From Owenweeksia sp965214115 (GTDB lineage Bacteria; Bacteroidota; Bacteroidia; Flavobacteriales; Schleiferiaceae), in assembly GCA_965214115.1 (NCBI GenBank), contig CBDCAU010000003.1, positions 248,001 to 312,000 of the forward strand: DNA of 64,000 nt, read 5' to 3'. How positions within the stretch are numbered: position 1 is the first letter of the stretch; every line of letters starts with the position of its first letter. Below are positions 9,098 to 15,640 of this stretch, piece after piece. The notes beneath the pieces were generated by a model. The model made no database searches. It was not told the origin of the DNA and saw only the letters and a list, made by a program, of their open reading frames with translations. The translations under genes and the position numbers were made by a program.

Positions 9098-9979
9098 ATG
9101 AATCCATCCAAAGCAAAGAAATCCAAAGAGGCAAAAGAAATTTCAAAGTCTTTCACCTACCGTATCATCCGTTTTTTCTATAAATTTTTTACCAATTTTA
9201 GTCGGAGATTAAACAAAGCTGCGATTGAATTGAATTATCTTTTATATCAGATGCAATTCGGTGAAAGGGAGGATGATATTTATGTGGTTACGTTCCCAAA
9301 ATCGGGCACCACAAAAATGCAGATGATTTTATATCAAATGACTACGGATGGCTCGATGGATTTTCGGCATATTGATGATGTGGCGCCGTGGCTGAAAAAC
9401 GACGCTTTTGAAAGGCGGGGCGTGAAGAAGCTGAAATCGCCGCGCATCATCAAATCGCACGATGCCTATTTTAATTTTGATAAAGAAACTAAGGGGCGCT
9501 TTATTTATGTGTTTCGTGACGGCAAAGACGTGGCAGTTTCCAAATATCATCAGGACAAAAATTACCTAAATGAGAACTTAAAGTTTGGTGATTTTATGAA
9601 AGATTTTTTTAAAGAGAAAAAGTACAACTATTTTGTTTTTAATAAATTATGGTTTGAAAACAAGAATAATCTACCGATATTATATATTTCATATGAAGAA
9701 ATGAAAAGTAATATGGATGGGGTAGTGGAAAAAATTATTAAATTTTGTAAATTTTCAGAAGATAAAGTCAATCGCCAAAGGGTAAAGGAGCGAAGTAGTT
9801 TTGATTTTATGAAAAAGTACCAAGAAAAGTTTGGAGTAGTGCCCCCCGAAAAAAAGGTGTATAATGAGTTTATCAGGAAGGGAAAATCGGGAGGGTGGAA
9901 AGAATACTTTACAGAGCAGCACAAGGCAGAATTCGATAAGCAATTTCAAAAATATCTTGCCCCTGTTTTCAAAAAATGA
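9098..9979 (+). CDS. SULT-like PAPS-dependent sulfotransferase
   Basis: This 293-residue protein is of the cytosolic-type sulfotransferase family, which moves sulfate from PAPS to a hydroxyl or amine. The 5'-phosphosulfate loop is VTFPKSGTTKMQ (~64-75), the catalytic histidine sits in RIIKSHDAYFNF, the 3'-phosphate site is YVFRDGKDVAVSKYH (~140-154), and the C-terminal loop is RKGKSGGWKEYFT. A basic, partly amphipathic N-terminal extension (~1-55) precedes the domain. The start at 9098 (MNPSKAKK) is preferred over the long frame through the upstream palindrome. The middle of the gene (9540-9840) is clearly more AT-rich than its neighbours, which suggests transfer. The acceptor is unknown. Confidence 0.8.
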   Translation: MNPSKAKKSKEAKEISKSFTYRIIRFFYKFFTNFSRRLNKAAIELNYLLYQMQFGEREDDIYVVTFPKSGTTKMQMILYQMTTDGSMDFRHIDDVAPWLKNDAFERRGVKKLKSPRIIKSHDAYFNFDKETKGRFIYVFRDGKDVAVSKYHQDKNYLNENLKFGDFMKDFFKEKKYNYFVFNKLWFENKNNLPILYISYEEMKSNMDGVVEKIIKFCKFSEDKVNRQRVKERSSFDFMKKYQEKFGVVPPEKKVYNEFIRKGKSGGWKEYFTEQHKAEFDKQFQKYLAPVFKK

Positions 9980-10040
9980 CTTGTCTAACTATGGAGGTGA
10001 AAGTTCTAAAAAGCATAAAAAGAAGCGAACTAACATTTAA

Positions 10041-10077
10041 AGAAAATTAGGAATATTCAAATTTTAGTTTAGTTTTG
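10041..10077 (+). promoter_or_regulatory. Bacteroidota-type promoter of lipoprotein cassette 1
   Basis: TAGTTTTG (10070-10077) matches the TAnnTTTG -7 element. The -33 side is weak (TTAG at 10047-10050, 19-bp spacer). The block AGAAAATTAGG...TAGTTTAGTTTTGACGCG recurs nearly unchanged before the fourth lipoprotein gene (11274-11313). Confidence 0.6.
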
Positions 10078-10103
10078 ACGCGAATTTTTAAATCCAATCT
10101 AAG

Positions 10104-10373
10104 ATGAACACTAAAAGAACGTTGCGGAAAACCGGCAACATCCTGCTTGGCGCTTTAGGGTTGTCAAGTTTGCTGGTGGGCTGCAATAAGGAGAAAGACT
10201 GCGATTGCACTCTAACGGCGACATACTCTTATACATACTATGGTCAAACCTTTGAGCAAGAGCTTGAAACGGAAATTGAAATGACTACAAAAGGAAGTTG
10301 CGAGGATGCTGAGTTTGAGGCGGCAGGTGATTACGAAGATCTTGACGACTTTGAAGTAGATTGCGAGGAATAA
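10104..10373 (+). CDS. Small cysteine-rich acidic lipoprotein, paralog 1
   Basis: This is an 89-residue protein with a type II signal peptide: basic MNTKRTLRK, a hydrophobic core, and lipobox LLVGC with the lipidated Cys near residue 27. The mature part begins NKEKDCDC, is rich in Tyr and Thr, carries TTKGSCEDAEF, and ends in an acidic tail FEVDCEE. Besides the lipid Cys it has four cysteines in the pattern C-x-C...C...C shared by all five paralogs. Fifteen bp separate it from paralog 2. I recognise no named family. The N-terminus suggests membrane anchoring; the four Cys could form two disulfides or a metal site (inference). Confidence 0.8.
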   Translation: MNTKRTLRKTGNILLGALGLSSLLVGCNKEKDCDCTLTATYSYTYYGQTFEQELETEIEMTTKGSCEDAEFEAAGDYEDLDDFEVDCEE

Positions 10374-10388
10374 ACAAAACAATACACA

Positions 10389-10592
10389 ATGAAAACAAGG
10401 AAAATTTACCTAAAGGTTATTGGCGTGTTAATGGGTTTAGCAGGAATTTCAACTACCACTTCTTGTATCAAGGAAAGAACTTGTGAATGCACTTATGATG
10501 GTGATGATATTTTTGAAGTTACCATTAGGGACAAGTGCGAGGAAATAGATTTCGACAATAATGGTGACGACATTGAATGCGAGGAAAAATAG
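10389..10592 (+). CDS. Small cysteine-rich acidic lipoprotein, paralog 2 (short form)
   Basis: This 67-residue protein is the shortest member. Its signal peptide ends at a Ser/Thr-rich lipobox TTTSC, then the mature protein reads IKERTCECTYDG, FEVTIRDKCEEIDF and ends DIECEEK. All four family cysteines are kept, though the variable middle part is nearly gone. It is the second gene of cassette 1 and is followed by a strong terminator. It is most like paralog 5, which is also second in its own cassette (shared KERTCEC and IECEEK), so the pairs probably arose by duplication of a two-gene unit. Confidence 0.78.
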   Translation: MKTRKIYLKVIGVLMGLAGISTTTSCIKERTCECTYDGDDIFEVTIRDKCEEIDFDNNGDDIECEEK

Positions 10593-10614
10593 TCCTTTGC
10601 TACCGAAAAAAATT

Positions 10615-10645
10615 ATAACCCGAAGTTTCCCTTCGGGTTTTTTTA
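10615..10645 (+). terminator. Terminator of lipoprotein cassette 1
   Basis: AACCCGAAG (10617-10625) pairs with CTTCGGGTT (10631-10639) and runs into a T-tract. The stem nearly equals the one closing cassette 2 at 11878-11910. Confidence 0.85.
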
Positions 10646-10666
10646 TGGAGAATTATGATGGAATAA

Positions 10667-10816
10667 TACAAGGGTCAGTTCGCAACAGGCTTACCGAAAA
10701 GAAAATACAGCATCCAATTTAGTGAGAAAAAGATAAACGAATTTGTCAAACATTATGGGGATATGCAGCTGGGCCAACTCAGTAAGATTCTAAGAAAAGG
10801 AAATTTCAATTTTTAG
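10667..10816 (+). pseudogene. Possible coding relic without start codon
   Basis: Directly after an in-frame TAA, 49 codons stay open to TAG at 10814-10816. The peptide begins YKGQFATGLPKRK and contains FSEKKINEFVKHYGDM, which looks protein-like rather than random, but there is no start codon and I recognise no family. It is the only notable content of the 10593-10911 gap besides the flanking terminator and promoter. It may be the 3' end of a gene deleted when the lipoprotein cassettes expanded. Confidence 0.3.
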
Positions 10817-10849
10817 GAAAAGGGAATTTTAAACATTGGATTAAATTGA

Positions 10850-10884
10850 TTGGTCGTATGTTATGTTTTTTTCGTTTAGATTTG
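10850..10884 (+). promoter_or_regulatory. Promoter of lipoprotein paralog 3
   Basis: TAGATTTG (10877-10884) matches TAnnTTTG and lies 27 bp before the ATG. A TTG at 10850-10852 could be the -33 element, though its spacing of 24 bp is long. Confidence 0.5.
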
Positions 10885-10911
10885 ATGTCTCAATTTTAAA
10901 TTAGCTTCAAA

Positions 10912-11199
10912 ATGAATTCCAAAAGAATCTTTCGAAAATTAGGCTCTATCGTGGTAGGTACTTTGGGTATATCGAGCCTCTTGGTGGGTTGCAAAAAGGA
11001 GACGACCTGTCTATGCGATGTTTCCGGAACCTATGTGTACACCTTCACCTATATGTATGATGGTGTAACTTACACCTATGATCTAGAAATCCCGTTCGAC
11101 AGGAAAGACGCCATTGAAATGACGACTGAGGGGGATTGCGAGGAAGTGGATTTTGATGAGGCCGAAGAGGATTGGGACGTGGACTGCGACGAGAAGTAA
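10912..11199 (+). CDS. Small cysteine-rich acidic lipoprotein, paralog 3
   Basis: This 95-residue protein is the longest paralog. Its signal peptide (MNSKRIFRKLGSIVVG) with lipobox LLVGC is nearly that of paralog 1. The mature protein opens KKETTCLCDVSG and has an expanded Tyr/Thr-rich middle. It then carries the shared block IEMTTEGDCEEVDF and ends DVDCDEK. It stands alone with its own promoter, unlike the other four, which form pairs. The same four cysteines after the lipid Cys are conserved. Function unknown. Confidence 0.8.
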   Translation: MNSKRIFRKLGSIVVGTLGISSLLVGCKKETTCLCDVSGTYVYTFTYMYDGVTYTYDLEIPFDRKDAIEMTTEGDCEEVDFDEAEEDWDVDCDEK

Positions 11200-11273
11200 T
11201 TTTTTGATTTCAAAATCATACGGCGCGTCCACAAGGGTTAGAAATTATTGAAAAAGTAAAAATTTAACATCAA

Positions 11274-11309
11274 GAAAATTAGGCTATCTCAGAAATTAGT
11301 TTAGTTTTG
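11274..11309 (+). promoter_or_regulatory. Promoter of lipoprotein cassette 2
   Basis: TAGTTTTG (11302-11309) matches TAnnTTTG. The surrounding AGAAAATTAGG (11274-11284) and GACGCGAATTTT are copies of the region before paralog 1, so the promoter was duplicated together with the cassette. Confidence 0.6.
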
Positions 11310-11334
11310 ACGCGAATTTTAAAACCCCAACTAA

Positions 11335-11586
11335 ATGAATTCAAGAAGGTTGTTCCGAAAAACAGGCGGCATTGTGTTAAGCGCCTTGGGCTTGTCCGCT
11401 GTATTGACAGCTTGTGGCAAAGAAAAAACTTGCACCTGTGGCTACACCTATTCCTATGACGGCCAAACTTACTCTTATCAAAACGCCTTCGAGGTGACCA
11501 CAAAAGCTAAGTGTGAAGATTTAGAGTTTGATACGGATAGTGATTTTGCCGATGGCCCAGTTGACGTGAAATGTGAAGAAAAATAA
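11335..11586 (+). CDS. Small cysteine-rich acidic lipoprotein, paralog 4
   Basis: This 83-residue protein has the signal peptide MNSRRLFRKTGGIVL with lipobox VLTAC. The mature part begins GKEKTCTCGYTYSYDGQTY, continues FEVTTKAKCEDLEF, and ends VDVKCEEK. The YGQTF/YDGQTY stretch is shared with paralog 1, which also heads a cassette behind the same promoter block. Paralog 5 starts 25 bp downstream. Four conserved mature cysteines are present. Confidence 0.8.
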   Translation: MNSRRLFRKTGGIVLSALGLSAVLTACGKEKTCTCGYTYSYDGQTYSYQNAFEVTTKAKCEDLEFDTDSDFADGPVDVKCEEK

Positions 11587-11611
11587 TTCAAAACAAAAAA
11601 TTTCTCAAAAA

Positions 11612-11854
11612 ATGAAAAATAAAAGACTGTTTCTGAAAACATTCGGAGTTTTGGCTAGCGTTTTTGGAATTTCATTGTTTTCAACTTCCTGCGCAAAAGA
11701 GCGTACCTGTGAATGCTCCTATACTTATGGGCCATTTAGCATTGAAGTTTTTGAAGTAACCGCAAAGGATAAGTGTGAAGACTTGGAGTTTGCGGATGGA
11801 GAAAATGATGATGTTGATTTTGATGGCGAGGATATAGAATGTGAGGAAAAATAG
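11612..11854 (+). CDS. Small cysteine-rich acidic lipoprotein, paralog 5
   Basis: This is an 80-residue protein from the ATG at 11612 (MKNKRLFLKTFGVL), which gives a proper signal peptide; the open frame runs 13 codons further upstream across the end of paralog 4, but that start would spoil the signal peptide. The lipobox is FSTSC. The mature part reads AKERTCEC, FEVTAKDKCEDLEF, then a strongly acidic stretch, and ends DIECEEK. It is the second gene of cassette 2 and precedes a terminator. Confidence 0.8.
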   Translation: MKNKRLFLKTFGVLASVFGISLFSTSCAKERTCECSYTYGPFSIEVFEVTAKDKCEDLEFADGENDDVDFDGEDIECEEK

Positions 11855-11877
11855 CGTTGAAATCTTTCGAAAAAACT

Positions 11878-11910
11878 AAACCCGAAGGCTCACTTCGGGT
11901 TTTTTTTATG
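11878..11910 (+). terminator. Terminator of lipoprotein cassette 2
   Basis: AAACCCGAAG (11878-11887) pairs with CTTCGGGTTT (11893-11902), followed by a T-run. tsaE begins 3 bp later. Confidence 0.85.
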
Positions 11911-11912
11911 AA

Positions 11913-12338
11913 ATGAAGTCTAAGAAAATATCCACCCAACTCTCTGATTTGCATCAAATTGTCGATTGGATTCTATTGAAATCAAATTTTCCGATTATTC
12001 TTTTCGATGGCGAAATGGGCGCGGGAAAAACCACGCTCATCCAAAAAATCTGCGAAGTTTTAAAAGTGGAGGACACCGTTTCCAGCCCCACTTTTTCGTT
12101 GGTGAACGAGTATTTTTCACCGGAAAAGGGGGCGGTTTATCATTTTGACTTTTACCGGATTGACAGCGAGGAGGAGGCGCTGGACATCGGTCTGTACGAT
12201 TATTTGGATTCGGGAAATTGGTGTTTTATCGAATGGCCGGAAAAAATCGCTAATTTGTTGCCCGAAGAATGTGTGCGCATTTCGATTGAACTAAACGGCG
12301 GCGCACGCATTTTTACAATGCAACAACCCGACAAATGA
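11913..12338 (+). CDS. tsaE: tRNA t6A synthesis ATPase TsaE
   Basis: TsaE is the ATPase of the threonylcarbamoyl-adenosine (t6A37) tRNA modification complex with TsaB and TsaD. The 141-residue product has the Walker A DGEMGAGKTTLIQKIC (~33-48), the switch segment SSPTFSLVNEY (~61-71), and YHFDFYRIDSEEEALDIGLYDYL with the Walker-B-like aspartates; FIEWPEKI follows. Length is typical. It begins at the edge of the terminator for the lipoprotein cassette and overlaps ald by ATGA. The order porX, tsaE, ald is one I remember from other Bacteroidota, interrupted here by the accessory stretch at 9-11.9 kb. Confidence 0.93.
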   Translation: MKSKKISTQLSDLHQIVDWILLKSNFPIILFDGEMGAGKTTLIQKICEVLKVEDTVSSPTFSLVNEYFSPEKGAVYHFDFYRIDSEEEALDIGLYDYLDSGNWCFIEWPEKIANLLPEECVRISIELNGGARIFTMQQPDK

Positions 12339-13543
12339 GCAAGCCCAGTTTTTTGACGTTTTCCGAGGCGGAGCTGATGCCGCAGGAGGAAGTTTTGGAG
12401 GTAAAGACCTCACAGTCAGAACTTACCATCGGCATCCCCAACGAAATTTCGATGCAGGAAAAGCGCATTCCGCTGACGCCGGACGGGGTGGCGCTGCTGG
12501 TGAACAACGGCCACCAAATCGTGATGGAAAGCGGTGCGGGCGAGAGCGCCAGCTATTCGGACGATGATTATTCGGAGGTGGGCGCGCGCATCGCGTATTC
12601 GGCGGAGGAGGTGTACAAGGCGGACATCATCCTGAAAGTGGAGCCGCCGCTGAAAAAGGAAATCGAGATGATGAAGCCGCGCCAGACCTTGATTTCGGCG
12701 CTGCAACTGCCCTCGCGCAAAAAGGGATATTTTCAAAGTTTGATGGACAAAAAAATCACAGCGATTTCGTTTGAAAATATTGAAGATGAAGATGGCGTGG
12801 TGCCGGCCGTCCGCAGTATGAGCGAGATTGCGGGCAATACTTCCATTTTGATTGCCGCCGAATATCTGAGCAATGCTAACGATGGAAAGGGGTTTTTGCT
12901 GGGCGGCGTTTCGGGCGTTCCACCCACGGAAGTGTTGATCATCGGCGCGGGGACGGTCGGGGCTTTCGCCGCGCGCACCGCGCTGGGACTGGGCGCGCGG
13001 GTGAAAGTTTTCGATACGTCCATTTCCAAATTGCGCCGTTTGCAAGCGATGCTGAACAATATTCCGATTTATACTTGCGTCATCCAGCCGAAGATTTTGG
13101 AGAAGGCGCTGATGCGGTGTGACGTGGCGATTGGCGCGGTTCGCAGCGAAAAAGGCCGCACCGCCACGGTGGTGACGGAGGATATGGTGAGCAAGATGAA
13201 GGCGGGCAGCGTGATCGTGGACGTGAGCATCGACCAAGGCGGATGCTTCGAGACTTCCGAACTGACCAACCACGAAAAACCGGTGTTCCAGAAATACGAT
13301 GTCATTCATTATTGCGTGCCGAACATTGCGTCGAGGGTGAGCCGAACGGCCTCATTTTCACTGAGTAACATCCTCGCACCCTTGCTTTTGGAAATCGGCG
13401 ACAGTGGTGGGGTGGACGAAATTTTGGCGAAAAACGAAGGGGTGCGTCAAGGGCTTTACATATATAAAGGCGCGCTGGTGAACCGCCCGATTGGGGAGTG
13501 GTTTGATTTGGGATATACGGAGGCGGGGCTGTTGTTTGAGTGA
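12335..13543 (+). CDS. ald: Alanine dehydrogenase
   Basis: This enzyme reversibly deaminates L-alanine to pyruvate and ammonia with NAD+. The 402-residue product has the N-terminal catalytic domain (IGIPNEISMQEKRIPLTPDGV, ~30-50; ILKVEPPLKKEI, ~99-110) and the Rossmann domain (VLIIGAGTVGAFAARTALGLGA, broken as GAGTVG near residue 205). A ~28-residue N-terminal extension relative to the classical enzyme is typical of the Bacteroidota form. The start overlaps the tsaE stop as ATGA. An inverted-repeat element begins immediately after the stop codon. Confidence 0.93.
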   Translation: MSKPSFLTFSEAELMPQEEVLEVKTSQSELTIGIPNEISMQEKRIPLTPDGVALLVNNGHQIVMESGAGESASYSDDDYSEVGARIAYSAEEVYKADIILKVEPPLKKEIEMMKPRQTLISALQLPSRKKGYFQSLMDKKITAISFENIEDEDGVVPAVRSMSEIAGNTSILIAAEYLSNANDGKGFLLGGVSGVPPTEVLIIGAGTVGAFAARTALGLGARVKVFDTSISKLRRLQAMLNNIPIYTCVIQPKILEKALMRCDVAIGAVRSEKGRTATVVTEDMVSKMKAGSVIVDVSIDQGGCFETSELTNHEKPVFQKYDVIHYCVPNIASRVSRTASFSLSNILAPLLLEIGDSGGVDEILAKNEGVRQGLYIYKGALVNRPIGEWFDLGYTEAGLLFE

Positions 13544-13680
13544 AGCCCCCAATCCCCCAAAGGGGGTTTAGACAACTGAATATATTGTGTTGAAAAGCGG
13601 CGGGTTAGCAACTTTAATTCAACTAAAAAATTCTATTTCTATTTTCCATCGCAGCAACCCCCTTTGGGGGAATGGGGGCT
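13544..13680. repeat. 137-bp element with terminal inverted repeats, at the ald stop
   Basis: The left arm (13544-13568) starts AGCCCCCAATCCCCCAAAGG. The right arm (13656-13680) is its reverse complement with one mismatch in 25. The interior (13569-13655) is AT-rich and codes for nothing I can see. The element begins right after the ald TGA. The rest of the 13544-13868 gap holds only the 23-bp repeat at 13821-13843. Confidence 0.65.
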
Positions 13681-13820
13681 TTCAAAAGCTTTCTTTCTGA
13701 AAATTTTATATTCTTCCTCAAATTTTTGACGGGTTTTTGTGCCGATTTTGCCGTACTTAAAATCGAGGGTCGTCTCAATTTGTGAATCTATTTTTCATAA
13801 TAAAGTGTTTTTAAACCTCC

Positions 13821-13843
13821 CCTGCCTTTGCCGGCAGGCAGGC
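13821..13843. repeat. 23-bp GC-rich palindromic repeat, copy 1
   Basis: CCTGCCTTTGCCGGCAGGCA followed by GGC. An identical copy lies at 38588-38610, and a related doubled palindrome lies at 60173-60211. Confidence 0.7.
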
Positions 13844-13868
13844 ACGTCTTCCCCAACGACCGACGGTT

Positions 13869-14246
13869 TTAACCGTTGGAATGAATGCCTAATAAAACCC
13901 GCGTACTATCACAATTCCCCCACTCCGCTGAAATGTCCCGTTTCGTTTCCGTCTGATAATCAACCCAATACGATTTGCAGGGCTTCCGTTCGGTTTTACT
14001 TTTTTTGAAATTCACGTCGCCGTTCAGCAACATCATTTCCAAATCATTTATTTCAATATTTTTATATTCCATTTCTCGCCACATTTCTTCGGAAATTATG
14101 GCTTCTTTTTTTCGCAAATCATACAACACTCTATCGTTCGGAAAATAGCTGCATTGAATGTCCCTGTCTCCAAACATAAAAATGACAGCGAAAATACCAA
14201 GAGTTACACCGAAAAGATAGAAGAGAAGTTTTTTGAAAAATGGCAT
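13869..14246 (-). CDS. Small membrane-anchored protein, DUF4258-like
   Basis: This 125-residue protein has one N-terminal membrane helix (LLFYLFGVTLGIFAVIFMF, ~7-25) and a soluble domain with CSYFPNDRVLYDLRKKE (~32-48). It also has an EINDLEMMLLNGDVNF stretch and a basic SKTERKPCKSYWVDY near residues 82-96. The CxYxPxxRVLxxIRxK pattern reminds me of the DUF4258 proteins of Bacteroidota. Function unknown. It lies convergent with ald, on the same strand as the proline dehydrogenase gene and 146 bp downstream of it. Confidence 0.6.
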   Translation of the reverse strand: MPFFKKLLFYLFGVTLGIFAVIFMFGDRDIQCSYFPNDRVLYDLRKKEAIISEEMWREMEYKNIEINDLEMMLLNGDVNFKKSKTERKPCKSYWVDYQTETKRDISAEWGNCDSTRVLLGIHSNG

Positions 14247-14392
14247 TTTTTTATAGTTATTAGGTTAATAAGTTATTGGTTATTTAGGCAGAATGTGAAA
14301 GCGTCGTAAGATAAATTTCCGTCCAAAATAAACCGTTGATTTTTAAAATTTAGACTAAATAACCATTAACCAAATAACTCAATAACTTGCCC

Positions 14393-15559
14393 TCAGTCAA
14401 TCCCCCTCCTCCGCATTTCCTTTTCAATCAAAATCAGTTCACGATTTGTCTGTCCAGCGGCGGAGGTATTTTCTTCGGCGCGGCGAATGAGATAGGGCAA
14501 AGTTTCTTTCACCGGCCCGAAGGGAAGATATTTGACTACCTGATAACCTTCCTTCGCTAAATTGAAAGAAAGATTGTCACTCATTCCGTATAACTGACTG
14601 AACCAAATACGTTTATCGTTTTTGGAAATGTTGTTCTCCTTCATCATTTGGGCGAGTTTTTGGGCGCTTTCTTCATTGTGGCTGCCGGCTACCAATGAGA
14701 TTCTGTCCAAATGTTGCAGCACGAACTCGATGGCCAAATCATAGTCGCGGTCGGTGGCGGCTTTGTTGGGTTGGATGGGGTCGAGGTAGCCCATTTCTTC
14801 GGCGCGTTCCCGCTCTTTTTCCATATAGGCACCGCGCACCAATTTCACACCGCCGTATAAATTTTCTTCTATCAAAACATCGTATAGATTTTTGAGGTAA
14901 TTTAGGCGGTCGTGGCGATACATTTGCATTGTGTTAAAAACAATCGCCTCTTTTTTGTTGAATTCTCGCATCATTTCGCGCGCCAATTCATCTATCGCAT
15001 TTTGTATCCAACTTTCTTCCGCATCCACTAAAATTCCAATACCCGTTTCAGCACCTTTTTCACATATTTTTTCTACACGATTTTTAGCTCGAATAAATTC
15101 TTCATTTTCCTCTTTTGTTAAGACTTTTCCTGAGCTAATTTTTTCTAAAAGACCAAAGCGCGCCAAGCCTGTTACTTTGAAAACGGCAAACGGAACACCG
15201 CCGTTTTTCGCGCCGAAATCAATGGTTTCCAGCGTTTTATGAAAACAGCTTTCAAAAGCCGCCTCGGTTTTTTTGCCTTCCACGGAATAATCCAAAATCG
15301 CGGAAACACCGTGCTCGCGCAGTTCGGCAATAGTTTTTTCGCATTCGCTAATCGTCTCACCACCAACGAATTGGTCGTACACGGTTTTCTTCACCACGCC
15401 ACGAATCGGCAGCCCCAGTGTCATCGCCAAGTTGGACATTTTTTTGCCGACCGAGACCAACTTTTGGCTGGCCACCAGCTTGAACATCCAGTAGGCTTTT
15501 TTCAGTTGGGAGTTGGATTTTCCGGCAAAAGCCGTTTCGGTGTCCTCAAAATTTATCAT
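14393..15559 (-). CDS. Proline dehydrogenase
   Basis: A mono-functional FAD enzyme that oxidises proline to pyrroline-5-carboxylate and feeds electrons to quinone. The 388-residue product has the TIM-barrel elements of the family: ILDYSVEG (~90-97), FAVFKVTGLARFGLLEK (~123-139), ILVDAEESWIQNAID (~180-194), NTMQMYRHDRL (~210-220), VKLVRGAYMEKER (~239-251), AGSHNEESA (~293-301) and a C-terminal YLPFGPVKETLPYLIRRAEEN that binds proline and FAD. It is divergent from aroB with an 81-bp gap. Confidence 0.93.
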   Translation of the reverse strand: MINFEDTETAFAGKSNSQLKKAYWMFKLVASQKLVSVGKKMSNLAMTLGLPIRGVVKKTVYDQFVGGETISECEKTIAELREHGVSAILDYSVEGKKTEAAFESCFHKTLETIDFGAKNGGVPFAVFKVTGLARFGLLEKISSGKVLTKEENEEFIRAKNRVEKICEKGAETGIGILVDAEESWIQNAIDELAREMMREFNKKEAIVFNTMQMYRHDRLNYLKNLYDVLIEENLYGGVKLVRGAYMEKERERAEEMGYLDPIQPNKAATDRDYDLAIEFVLQHLDRISLVAGSHNEESAQKLAQMMKENNISKNDKRIWFSQLYGMSDNLSFNLAKEGYQVVKYLPFGPVKETLPYLIRRAEENTSAAGQTNRELILIEKEMRRRGID

Positions 15560-15640
15560 CGGGAAATGGGGAAAAAATCCGACGCTCGTTTCCTCGGTCG
15601 TGATTTACTTAATTTGCCAAAGATATTTTAGAAATCCCCA

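Noticed and set aside
10104..11854. Bacteriocin or RiPP precursor cluster
   Set aside because: The leaders are lipoprotein signal peptides with a lipobox Cys, not double-glycine or RiPP leaders, and no maturation or export genes are adjacent.
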